Shown one piece after another: positions 26,479 through 34,854 of a DNA stretch of 64,000 nt; positions within the stretch are counted from its first letter, which is position 1, and every line of letters begins with the position of its first letter. Location: positions 1 through 64,000 of the forward strand of contig JBFLWQ010000015.1 in NCBI GenBank assembly GCA_040757775.1. The letters run 5' to 3'. Source of the stretch: Thermodesulfobacteriota bacterium. Lineage in GTDB: Bacteria; Desulfobacterota; UBA8473. Position numbers and translations under genes: made by a program. A model generated the notes under the pieces. That model searched no databases. It was not told where the DNA came from and worked only from the letters and a program-made list of their open reading frames with translations.

Positions 26479-28164
26479 CTATTGCTTGCTGATCCCAGTT
26501 TTTAGCCCCGTCTTTTCTGCATGACATCCAGTGCAATTCATAGGCTCAATTCTCATCTCTTTATGACAACCAAGGCATAGACGATGGTAAGCCCCAAGGA
26601 GACCGGGAGTATCTGTTTTCTTAGGTTCCATATTTACACTATGACAGGTGCTGCAAAGGGGGACTTCTTTCTTCGCTTCTAACGGGCTTTTATGATGACA
26701 CGCAGAACAGATGGTTTTCTGGTCATTGTGGAACTTTTTAGCTAAATTGCTTGAATTAGATATTTCGGTCAATTTTTTGATTATACGGAGATGGGGAAAT
26801 TTAGCCGGCATGTAATCTCTTTCCATGGTCTTGATGGTTATATCTCCAGACAAATTTGCAGGAAGAAGCTTATTAGGGTTGCCCAGCTTTGAAGCAACCC
26901 CAACTTCCTTAAATGAACCATTATGACAAGGGAGGCAAGACGCCTCAGTTAACCCACTTTCCAGTAGATGATGACATCCGGCACAGGACGGTTTTGATTT
27001 ATAAGACGTATGGCAACCAATACAGCTCCGTTCAGATAACGGCTCATGATATGCTTTTGCCAGATTGACCATGCCACCTTCCGGACTGCCATTTATTGTA
27101 TGACATTCTTTACAGGCAATTAATTTCTCGTGGTGACAGTTTCGGCATGTGAGACTCTGTGTCTCGTGACTTTTATGGTCAAAAGGAACCCCCTTCATCC
27201 TGGAACCTTTAATACTAATAAGGATTCTATCTGGCTGCCCTCTTTCCAATCTGGGTATAACCACCGCTTCCTTGGTTGTCTGTTGTTTCTTTTCAATATG
27301 ACACCCCTCACAGACGTAAGGACCTGTTTTTTTGCTTTCTTTGCTAAGTTTCATATGGCAATTTATACAGTCTTCATGTGCCACATTTTTATAGGAACGT
27401 CTGTTCTCCTCGTCTTTTTCTCTATGACAATCCCGGCAAGAAGACTCCGTTCCCTTCTTATAAACCAGTTTCTTCTCTTTTTCGTCATAGATATGATGAC
27501 AGAGCTTGCAATCCTTCTCAAGGCCTTTTTCATGCTGGTTATGCAAATAATAATCGAAACCTATTTTTGACCATGTTGTTTTTTCAATCTCCTTTTTCTT
27601 TATATAGAATTCCTTCCAGCTTAAGACCTCAGCTTCCTTAGTTACTTCCCTTCCTTCTTTATGACATGCAATACAGTCTTTATGATAAGTATCGTTCAGG
27701 GAATAGTAGTAATCAGGACCAATTGGAGCATACTTCATTACTCGAGATTTTTTCTTCACAACATGGCATTCCCCACAGGTCACAAAACCGGATTTTTTGC
27801 CTTTTTTTGACGTTTCAACGTGGCATCCTATACAACTATCATGATACGAATTCATGAGACCCTGTTTAGTGCTGTCATCTCTCAACTTGGGATATTTAAA
27901 TGTAAATCCACCCTTCTCATCCTGAGGATGACAGACCCCACAGCCTTCTTTTTCCAAGGCAACTGTATGCCCATCATGGTAAAATTCCACCGGAGGCCGT
28001 TCCAATTCCTTGAAAACAGCAGTCTCAGAAATTAATATGGGAGGGGCAGAGGATTTCTCTTTATCTCCTCTTTCAGCCCAAATATTACCCATAACTAAAA
28101 GCAAGAAGAAAAAACATGTAGATATCCCTATTAAAACAATAAAACCAAGCAGTTTCTTATTCAT
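26479..28164 (-). CDS. Multihaem c-type cytochrome, 17 CXXCH motifs (HmcA-like)
   Basis: A 561-residue exported cytochrome. A signal peptide/anchor (LLGFIVLIGISTCFFFLLLVM) starts the protein. I count 17 CXXCH haem attachment motifs, from CGVCH near residue 75 to CTGCH near the C-terminus, many with spaced partner histidines as in cytochrome c3/HmcA repeats. Desulfovibrio HmcA has 16 haems. It probably collects electrons from periplasmic hydrogenase or formate dehydrogenase (via small cytochromes) and passes them to the Fe-S/NrfD pair downstream and the TmcBC pair upstream. Only 21 bases separate it from tmcB. Confidence 0.87.
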   Translation of the reverse strand: MNKKLLGFIVLIGISTCFFFLLLVMGNIWAERGDKEKSSAPPILISETAVFKELERPPVEFYHDGHTVALEKEGCGVCHPQDEKGGFTFKYPKLRDDSTKQGLMNSYHDSCIGCHVETSKKGKKSGFVTCGECHVVKKKSRVMKYAPIGPDYYYSLNDTYHKDCIACHKEGREVTKEAEVLSWKEFYIKKKEIEKTTWSKIGFDYYLHNQHEKGLEKDCKLCHHIYDEKEKKLVYKKGTESSCRDCHREKDEENRRSYKNVAHEDCINCHMKLSKESKKTGPYVCEGCHIEKKQQTTKEAVVIPRLERGQPDRILISIKGSRMKGVPFDHKSHETQSLTCRNCHHEKLIACKECHTINGSPEGGMVNLAKAYHEPLSERSCIGCHTSYKSKPSCAGCHHLLESGLTEASCLPCHNGSFKEVGVASKLGNPNKLLPANLSGDITIKTMERDYMPAKFPHLRIIKKLTEISNSSNLAKKFHNDQKTICSACHHKSPLEAKKEVPLCSTCHSVNMEPKKTDTPGLLGAYHRLCLGCHKEMRIEPMNCTGCHAEKTGLKTGISKQ

Positions 28165-28185
28165 TTCCTCTTCCTTATTGACATA

Positions 28186-29514
28186 TCAAACTTTTAGCTC
28201 CTCTGGAATCTCCATAACGTCCACCAGTATTTCACTAAAAAACTTAACATGCATCCCAAGCTTATAGTAGTTGACTATATCTTCAATACCGCTATGGCAG
28301 TTGTGACAGGGTGTGATGACTACCTCGGCACCTGTGGCCTTAAGTTGTTCTGCTTTGACCCTGTTACCCTCTACCCGATTTTTCTTCCAGGGCGGGCCGC
28401 AGTTTATGACACCCCCACCTGCACAGCAGCAGTAGTTGTGTTCATATCGAGGAGAAACATCCCTAAAATCCTCACAGGTAGCCCGCATGATATAACGGAG
28501 CATATCCCCCAGCCCCCTGCCTCTTATAATATTACACGGCTCCTGTATTGTAACGGGTTGTTCGAATTTTCTGGCTATTTTTATCTTTCCATCCCTGATC
28601 AGTTCATAGTAAAACTGAACAGCATGAATCAACGGCACTGGAGGCTCCTTCCATGCTAGCCACTTAGGACCATCATAGACAGCACCCCGAAATGCGTGAC
28701 CGCATTCACCCATCACAATCTTTTTTACTTTGAGTTTGAACGCTGCCTCAAAATGTTTTCTCTCAACCCGTGCCATGGTCTCAAAATCGCCTGAATACAT
28801 GGGCATATTGCTATTATCCCAACCGTCAAAGGAAGGCATTGTCCAATCCATACCCGCCACAGTCATAATTATCGAGATATTGCCCAGAAGTTGGGCAAGA
28901 AATTTCGGTTCCGGGCCTATAACCGAGTACATAATCTCTGCCCCCTCTTTATCTAGGGGGATGCGTGCGTTCTTTACCTCATCCTGAGCATCTTCCTCCT
29001 GCCACTGGAGGGTATCGATCCATTCATCCTGCTTGACCCACATCTGGTTCATAGTAACAGCATGGCTGTTGACCGTGTCCTGAAGATACTGTGGTACTAC
29101 ACCTAATAAGGCGCAGATACGACGCACCAGAAGAAGAAGATATGCCATGTCAATGCCGAATGGGCAGTACATGCTGCAACGCCGGCAGACATTGCACTCT
29201 GTGTGGGCTATCCTCGAACAGTTTTTAATAAATTCTCCATCTACCCTGCCCTTTCTCTTCACTATTTCCCAGAGGGTTTGCTTCACCTTACCCACAGGCG
29301 AAAAACGGGGGTCCTTGTCATGGGAGAGGTAAAAATGGCATGCTTCTGAACATAAGCCACAGTGAACGCAGGTCTGCATGTAGACCTTTAGGCGGGCAGC
29401 AGCCCCTTTAGTTAAAACTTTATTTATCGTATCTTCTATCTTCTTCGGGGTGAGTTTCTTTATAGTTTCGTCTAAGCCCGGATCTACGACAATTTCCTTT
29501 GCAGGCTCAGCCAT
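28186..29514 (-). CDS. tmcB: Electron-transfer complex Fe-S protein TmcB
   Basis: A 442-residue cytoplasmic-side protein with two 4Fe-4S motifs (CVHCGLCSEACHFYL and CNVCRRCSMYCPFG) and CCG modules including VMGECGHAF, EPCNIIRG, HNYCCCAGGG and CHNCHSG. The sequence around GECGHAFRGAVYDGPKWLAW and the run of three cysteines match what I know of TmcB. ATG 29514 is chosen because GGAGG stands at the right distance; TTG 29520 is poorer. It is paired with tmcC (27-base gap) and tmcD upstream, and is followed by an HmcA-like cytochrome instead of the usual small TmcA. Confidence 0.85.
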   Translation of the reverse strand: MAEPAKEIVVDPGLDETIKKLTPKKIEDTINKVLTKGAAARLKVYMQTCVHCGLCSEACHFYLSHDKDPRFSPVGKVKQTLWEIVKRKGRVDGEFIKNCSRIAHTECNVCRRCSMYCPFGIDMAYLLLLVRRICALLGVVPQYLQDTVNSHAVTMNQMWVKQDEWIDTLQWQEEDAQDEVKNARIPLDKEGAEIMYSVIGPEPKFLAQLLGNISIIMTVAGMDWTMPSFDGWDNSNMPMYSGDFETMARVERKHFEAAFKLKVKKIVMGECGHAFRGAVYDGPKWLAWKEPPVPLIHAVQFYYELIRDGKIKIARKFEQPVTIQEPCNIIRGRGLGDMLRYIMRATCEDFRDVSPRYEHNYCCCAGGGVINCGPPWKKNRVEGNRVKAEQLKATGAEVVITPCHNCHSGIEDIVNYYKLGMHVKFFSEILVDVMEIPEELKV

Positions 29515-29541
29515 AAGCAATCCTCCTGAAAATATTTATGC

Positions 29542-30189
29542 CTACCAATCTTTAGAGTTGCGCACCGCACCAAATTCGCTGCCCATATATGCTCGGGTAA
29601 AGACAAAATATAGCATATGGCTCAACCTTGTAAAAGGGATAACGATTAACATAAGTTCACCAGACAGAATATGAAGAATCAATATCGTTTTATAGGGGAG
29701 CCATTGGTGGTATGCCAGAAAGCCGGTCAGAAACGGCGCCAGAGCTATTATCAGCAAAGCATAATCAGATGCAAAGGTGACGAACCTAACCTCAGGGAGT
29801 ACTAATCTTCTGGCAAGGAAAAAAAACGCGGCAAGAATTACGATTACAGTCATTATATCAGCTGTCCCTTCAGGCAATGTCCACCAGCTAATTTTCCAGG
29901 ACTGGTACCAGAGAATGTTATGAGACAGGAGAAAAATGGGTGTTAAAACCAGACAGATATGAAAAGCGAAGGTTGTTACCGTCATCAAAGGCCGTCTTCT
30001 CATATTGGTACTGGCAAAGGGGATAACCCAGTGAATAATGGATCGCAGACCATACTTTAGACTCATATATGGATATATGACTTTTTCCTTCTTTGCCAGT
30101 TTATGCATGGAACACAGCCGATAAAGACTACCCCCAATGAAGACTATGAATGAAATCCATACCAATGGTCCGCTCACAAATTCATACAT
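29542..30189 (-). CDS. tmcC: Electron-transfer complex membrane anchor TmcC
   Basis: A 215-residue integral membrane protein with about five helices, of the NarI/TmcC family. Likely haem or quinone-site histidines are in FAFHICLVL, ILHILSGELM and TRLSHMLYFVFTRAY. It is shorter than NarI-type subunits of DsrM but matches TmcC in size. It would anchor TmcB and move electrons across the membrane from the periplasmic cytochrome. 62 bases separate it from tmcD upstream, with no clear promoter. Confidence 0.83.
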   Translation of the reverse strand: MYEFVSGPLVWISFIVFIGGSLYRLCSMHKLAKKEKVIYPYMSLKYGLRSIIHWVIPFASTNMRRRPLMTVTTFAFHICLVLTPIFLLSHNILWYQSWKISWWTLPEGTADIMTVIVILAAFFFLARRLVLPEVRFVTFASDYALLIIALAPFLTGFLAYHQWLPYKTILILHILSGELMLIVIPFTRLSHMLYFVFTRAYMGSEFGAVRNSKDW

Positions 30190-30251
30190 TTCTCTAATTC
30201 CTCATTCTTTATGGGCGTTTTACAACCTTAAATTTCATCAGTATTCAGCGA

Positions 30252-31514
30252 TTAATAAACCTCTTCCACTGGCATTACCCGACGGTAATACTTCCCATCC
30301 TGTATACTTCTTACCATAAGCTTTGTTCCATCAGGGCTGAAAACAGGGCTCCAGAGGTTTTCGAACGCCTGTTTCCCTGTTTTACCATCCAGGACAATGT
30401 AGAACTTGCCATTTTTTTCAGCCTTGGCAGCAACTCTATCACTGCTTGGGCTGAAAACAGGGTCCCATATCATATCAAAATCTTCTCCCCATGGGGTTCC
30501 GTCTAATGCAACTGTCCAGCGATTGTTTTCCTTAATAATGGCTGCCACTCTTTTGCTGTCGGGACTGAAAACAGGCGGCAGGACTGCATCCTTAAACGTC
30601 CTGTTCCAGGAAGAGCCGTCTATTGCAATTGTCCATTTGCCAAACTCCGGTGCTACCACGGCAGCGATTCTCTGCCCATCCGGGCTGAATTTCTGATGCC
30701 ATGTCTGGACGAACTTCCTATCCCATATCAATTCGCCGTTCTTTGCCATGGTCCAACCCTCATCGACCTGAACAGGCGCCAGAACATCATACATCTCTGG
30801 GCAAAAGATTGGTTCCCAGACGCATTTGAATATCTTATCCCACGGAGTCCCATTTACTGCAATGGTATATTCATATTCACCAATCCTGACTTCTGCCGCT
30901 ACGATACTGCTGTCAGAACTGAAGACAACGCTCCATACATTCAGGAAATTCCTCTCCCATGGTTTACCATTCACCGCAACCGTCCATATACCTTCTGCAA
31001 ATCCAAAGATATCTCCTTCTCCGAGACGTTTGGTCTGTATACAGGCAGCAGTGAACTTTCCATTGGGGCTTATAGCAAAGTCCCTTGCTTCAACAAATCC
31101 GTTTTCCCAAGTCTTGCCGTTTAAGGCTATTCCATATCCATTTTCGCCTTTTATGTTCACTGCGATGCTTTTCCCATCGGGGCTAAGTTGTATATTCCAG
31201 GCATATTCGAAGCTTTCTTCCCATGTTTCATCATCTACCGCTACAGTCCATTCATCGTCTTTTCTCGACAAACCTGCCAGCCTGTCATCATGCCCGAATT
31301 TAAGCGACCATAATTTCTCAAAGGTGTTTTTCCAGGTTTCACCGTTCACACATGCTGTAAATTCATCATCTTCTGTCCTAACAGGTGCCGAAATTTTTTC
31401 GCCATCGTTACTGACAACAAATTCATAGATAGCCGGAAATTTACTTCTCCATTCGTTTATATCTGTAACCAGCTTCTCTTTGGTTTCCCAGTCAAAACTC
31501 TCTAGTTCAGCCAT
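30252..31514 (-). CDS. tmcD: TmcD-like tryptophan-rich beta-propeller (PD40 repeats)
   Basis: A 420-residue protein of about eight repeats. Each combines a strand pair like FSPDGKRIAAVV with a tryptophan segment such as WTVAVDDETWEESF, the pattern of PD40/WD40-like propellers. Tryptophan is unusually frequent (several WT and ETW/TPW per repeat), and TmcD is described as tryptophan-rich. No signal peptide, so it should be cytoplasmic. ATG 31514 has GGGAG six bases upstream; ATG 31568 is in frame but lacks an RBS. It is the first gene of the tmcDCB-hmcABC-like operon. Function in the complex is unknown; the propeller suggests a docking role. Confidence 0.75.
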   Translation of the reverse strand: MAELESFDWETKEKLVTDINEWRSKFPAIYEFVVSNDGEKISAPVRTEDDEFTACVNGETWKNTFEKLWSLKFGHDDRLAGLSRKDDEWTVAVDDETWEESFEYAWNIQLSPDGKSIAVNIKGENGYGIALNGKTWENGFVEARDFAISPNGKFTAACIQTKRLGEGDIFGFAEGIWTVAVNGKPWERNFLNVWSVVFSSDSSIVAAEVRIGEYEYTIAVNGTPWDKIFKCVWEPIFCPEMYDVLAPVQVDEGWTMAKNGELIWDRKFVQTWHQKFSPDGQRIAAVVAPEFGKWTIAIDGSSWNRTFKDAVLPPVFSPDSKRVAAIIKENNRWTVALDGTPWGEDFDMIWDPVFSPSSDRVAAKAEKNGKFYIVLDGKTGKQAFENLWSPVFSPDGTKLMVRSIQDGKYYRRVMPVEEVY

Positions 31515-31586
31515 TGATTGCTCCCAAACCTCCCATTGACTATATAAAAAAGGATTTTGAATGAGCATTCATTCAAGGTTGACAAA

Positions 31587-31615
31587 AATCTAACATGTGT
31601 ATTAGACATTGTCAA
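31587..31615 (-). promoter_or_regulatory. Sigma70-type promoter for the tmcD operon
   Basis: On the - strand TTGACA (31615-31610) and TAGATT (31592-31587) are separated by 17 bases. Transcription would begin near 31580, which includes the ATG at 31514 and is just upstream of the in-frame ATG at 31568. Confidence 0.55.
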
Positions 31616-31657
31616 GAATTTTTATAATACTTTATCAAATTATTTTTCAAATTTATG

Positions 31658-31672
31658 TATCACTATGTGATA
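31658..31672. promoter_or_regulatory. Palindromic operator-like site, tmcD side
   Basis: TATCAC-TAT-GTGATA, perfect six-base arms around a three-base spacer. It shares its arms and spacing with the site at 31888-31904. It lies about 43 bases upstream of the -35 box of the tmcD promoter, suggesting control of both divergent transcripts by one dimeric regulator. Confidence 0.55.
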
Positions 31673-31887
31673 TCTAATATATACTACACTTCAATTCAAA
31701 TAGTGTTTATAAATAATAATTACAATAAGTTACAGTTTATTGTGGCTTGCGGTCGTTTATATTATTGTAAAAAAATTAGATATTTTGCCCAGTTAAAATT
31801 GATGCTAATGGTCCTCTAAATACCATACCTTCACAGGACTGTCAATTTAAATATTTCAATTTTTATAAAAATAAAACCTTGATTTAT

Positions 31888-31936
31888 ATATCACAGTGTG
31901 ATATGCAAAATACTTGCATATCCCTTTAAAAAAGGG
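31888..31936. promoter_or_regulatory. Three consecutive palindromes upstream of the XRE-kinase gene
   Basis: Site 1, 31888-31904, is ATATCACA-G-TGTGATAT, a perfect 17-bp palindrome matching the site at 31658. Site 2, 31903-31919, is ATGCAA-AATAC-TTGCAT. Site 3, 31922-31936, is CCCTTT-AAA-AAAGGG. They abut one another and end 52 bases before the ATG at 31989. The rest of the AT-rich 31569-31988 gap shows no gene. The downstream protein carries an HTH domain and is an obvious candidate binder. Confidence 0.55.
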
Positions 31937-31988
31937 CAAAGTAATTGAAGAGAGGAGAAGGTATATTCGTAATTCACCTTATTAGATT

Positions 31989-34244
31989 ATGGAAAGTAAA
32001 GAATTTTTATCCATACGCCTGAATATGGGGAAGACACAAAAAGAAATGGCCGAGCTTTTAGGTACATCCTTGCGGTCAATCCAGAGTTTTGAACAGGGAT
32101 GGCGAAAAATTCCTAATGAAATAGAACGGCAGGTTCTATATGTGCTCGTTATGAGGAGCACAAAAGAACAGTCGTTAAGACCATGCTGGGAACTGGAGAG
32201 TTGTCCTCAGGACAAAAAGGAACATTGCCCCGCATGGGAAATGGATTCAGGACATCTGTGCTGGTTTATAAATGGGACAATTTGCAAGGGTAGAGCATAC
32301 AGTGACTGGAGCGAAAAAATGGAATTCTGCCAGGAATGCCAGGTTTTCCAGCCTATTAAACAAATATACAACAGAGCAATAAAAAGAGAACAGGATGGGT
32401 TAAGAAAAGATACTGTACTATTCTTTGGGGGAGATGAAATACTTGAAGGCAAATCCGAAAAATGGAGAAGTTTCGATTTGTTCGATCAGGTTCCCACGAA
32501 TATTGCTATAATCGATAGAAAGTATAGAATAGTAGATGTTAACAAGGGATTTAAAGATACTTTTGGGGACTGGAATGGCAAAAAGTGTTTTGAGGTATAT
32601 AAGAAAAGGAAAAGAAGATGCCGTCACTGTGTTGCAACTGAAACGTTTGTAGACGGTAAAACCAGGGTTTCCCAGGAGCGGGGAAGAGATTTGAAAGGCA
32701 ACCTTAACTATTATTTGGTCCATACATCTCCTTATCGAGATTTCGACGGTAATATTAGTCATATAATTGAGATGTCTACAGACATTACTGAAAAGGTTCA
32801 GATTCAGAATGAATACAGAACAATCTTTGACAATGTTCCATGTTATATAACTGTCATTAATAGAGATTTTCAAGTAGTAAAAAGCAATAAGTATTTTCAA
32901 AAGATCTTTGGAAAAACCCCTGGAAGGTTTTGTTTTGAGTCCTATAAAAAAAGGAATGAAGTCTGTGAAAGTTGTCCTGCCAAGATGGTCTTTGAAAATG
33001 GAAGAGTCTACAATTCTTTACAGGAGGGTTATGATAGAAAAGGCAACAAGGTTATTTACATGGTAACCGCAGCCCCGTATTCAAAAGAGAATAAGCATGT
33101 AAAGTATGTTATCGAGATGGCTCTTGATGTAACAAAGACTTTTTTGTTGGAAAGGCATTTAAAAGAAGCCAGGGAATTTCATCAAATTATGATTCAAAGT
33201 ACACTGACTGGGATTATTGCTGATAATAAGGATGGAATAATAAATATATATAACCCCTCGGCAAAAAGAATGCTTAATTACCCAATAAATAAGGTTATTG
33301 GAAAGATGTCAGGGGAACAGATATATCCAAAAAATTTCTTGAGTGCAATCGAAGAAGGTGATGACACCGTAAGTTTTAGAGAAGGCGAAATGACCGATTA
33401 TAAGGGAAATAAAGTTCCTATAGCTTTCTCAGGTGTTAGGTTAAAAAAGGACAACGATTATATTGGGAAAGTAATGTTTTTTCAGGATATCAGCAAAATT
33501 AAACAATTGGAAAGTGAAATAATTGAAGCAGAACGCCTTGCTGCAGTTGGTCAAACGGTAGCCGGCCTTGCTCACGGCATAAAGAATGTTCTCATGGGAT
33601 TAGAAGGTGGGATGTACGTCGTTAACTCCGGCATGAATAGGAATAACAATGAATTGGTAAAACAAGGATGGGATATGCTCCAGAATAATATTGAAAAGAT
33701 TTCTTCTTTTGTAAAAGAATTCCTGAATTTTGCCAGGGGGACCACCCTAAATGCCGAATTGATAGATCCATACTCTATAGCAGCCGATATTATAGACCTT
33801 TACAAAGATACTATAGCACAATCCAGGATAAGATTCATAACAAAACTGGAAGAGGGTATTGATAAGGCGGCCATGGATGCCAAAGCTATTCATACGTGTA
33901 TAGCTAACCTGATCTCTAATGCCATTGATGCCTGCCTTGTAAGTGACAATAAAAATCCTACAATAGAGTTTTCTTTATTTGAAAAAGATGGTACTATCTG
34001 TTACGAAGTAAAGGACAATGGATCCGGCATGGATTATGAGGTAAAGAAAAAGGTTTTTACCAGTTTTTTTACGACGAAGGGATCTGACAAAGGAACAGGC
34101 TTGGGTCTTCTTACTACGAAGAAAATCGTTCATGAGCATGGGGGGAAAATATTCTTCGAATCCGAATTGGGGAAAGGATCGGTTTTCAGGCTGGAATTTC
34201 CTAGAAACCGTTTACCTGTTCCTCAAGGGACGTCCGTAAACTAA
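31989..34244 (+). CDS. Histidine kinase with N-terminal XRE-type HTH and three PAS domains
   Basis: A 751-residue protein with no membrane segment. Residues 1-55 are a lambda-repressor-like HTH (GKTQKEMAELLGTSLRSIQS). Next is a cysteine-rich block (CWELESCPQDKKEHCPAWEM ... CW ... C ... CQEC, about 58-122). Three PAS domains follow (about 155-265, 275-385, 395-505); the first two carry Cys segments like CRHCVATETF and CESCPAKMVF. The kinase core has His529 in LAHGIKNVLMG, the N box LISNAIDA, DNGSGMD and GTGLGLLTTKK. DNA-binding and kinase functions in one chain are unusual. It is divergent from tmcD across palindromic sites and followed by a response regulator. Confidence 0.85.
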   Translation: MESKEFLSIRLNMGKTQKEMAELLGTSLRSIQSFEQGWRKIPNEIERQVLYVLVMRSTKEQSLRPCWELESCPQDKKEHCPAWEMDSGHLCWFINGTICKGRAYSDWSEKMEFCQECQVFQPIKQIYNRAIKREQDGLRKDTVLFFGGDEILEGKSEKWRSFDLFDQVPTNIAIIDRKYRIVDVNKGFKDTFGDWNGKKCFEVYKKRKRRCRHCVATETFVDGKTRVSQERGRDLKGNLNYYLVHTSPYRDFDGNISHIIEMSTDITEKVQIQNEYRTIFDNVPCYITVINRDFQVVKSNKYFQKIFGKTPGRFCFESYKKRNEVCESCPAKMVFENGRVYNSLQEGYDRKGNKVIYMVTAAPYSKENKHVKYVIEMALDVTKTFLLERHLKEAREFHQIMIQSTLTGIIADNKDGIINIYNPSAKRMLNYPINKVIGKMSGEQIYPKNFLSAIEEGDDTVSFREGEMTDYKGNKVPIAFSGVRLKKDNDYIGKVMFFQDISKIKQLESEIIEAERLAAVGQTVAGLAHGIKNVLMGLEGGMYVVNSGMNRNNNELVKQGWDMLQNNIEKISSFVKEFLNFARGTTLNAELIDPYSIAADIIDLYKDTIAQSRIRFITKLEEGIDKAAMDAKAIHTCIANLISNAIDACLVSDNKNPTIEFSLFEKDGTICYEVKDNGSGMDYEVKKKVFTSFFTTKGSDKGTGLGLLTTKKIVHEHGGKIFFESELGKGSVFRLEFPRNRLPVPQGTSVN

Positions 34245-34331
34245 CATCCATAGAAGAGGATAAAAATCTCCTTATCTGATTTTGTTAAGGAAAAAGAGGG
34301 ATTTAATAATTTTAAATTCTGGAGGGATAAA

Positions 34332-34844
34332 ATGGATGATATAAAAAACAAAACAATTCTTGTTGTGGATGATGAACCCGATATCCAGCTATTTTTAAAA
34401 ACCGTACTCGAGGATGCCGGATTCAATGTAGTAACCGCAAATAATGGTAAACATGCTTTGGAGAGAATTAAGGAGTGCAAACCTGATTTAATCTCTCTCG
34501 ATCTTGTAATGCCTAAGATGGGGGGGGTAAAACTTCTCTCATATCTCCAAAAGAATCCGGAATGGGCGAAGATCCCCTTTATTGTTGTTACTGCTCATGC
34601 CCATGATGAACTTGGCAGAGAAGATTTTATGAAGTTAAAGGCAGAAAAAGTCCTTCTTAGCCCTCACTCTTATATCGAGAAGCCAATAATACCTTCAGAA
34701 TATATCAAAAAAGTTAGAGAATCCCTCGGGCTTGAAGCAACTGGAAATTCAGTAACAGAGGATTTAAAAACAAAAGTTAGAGATAAACTAAAAACTGCAA
34801 CCAAAGGTAAGCTCGAAGAAGCGCTTAAAGTGTTGGGGGAGTAA
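34332..34844 (+). CDS. Response regulator with short C-terminal extension
   Basis: A 170-residue protein with a receiver domain (VVDDEPD, phosphoacceptor Asp57 in SLDLVMP, Thr in VVTAHA, Lys in YIEKPI) and a further ~35 residues rich in Lys/Glu (TEDLKTKVRDKLKTATKGKL) that may form a helix. RBS GGAGGGATAAA. It follows the XRE-PAS kinase by 87 bases on the same strand and is the probable phosphorylation target. It has no DNA-binding domain, so the output may act by binding another protein. Confidence 0.85.
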   Translation: MDDIKNKTILVVDDEPDIQLFLKTVLEDAGFNVVTANNGKHALERIKECKPDLISLDLVMPKMGGVKLLSYLQKNPEWAKIPFIVVTAHAHDELGREDFMKLKAEKVLLSPHSYIEKPIIPSEYIKKVRESLGLEATGNSVTEDLKTKVRDKLKTATKGKLEEALKVLGE

Positions 34845-34854
34845 GGTGAATACC

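Noticed and set aside
31658-31904. CRP/FNR binding sites
   Set aside because: The arms are TATCAC...GTGATA with three-base spacing, which is the reverse order and wrong spacing for TGTGA-N6-TCACA.
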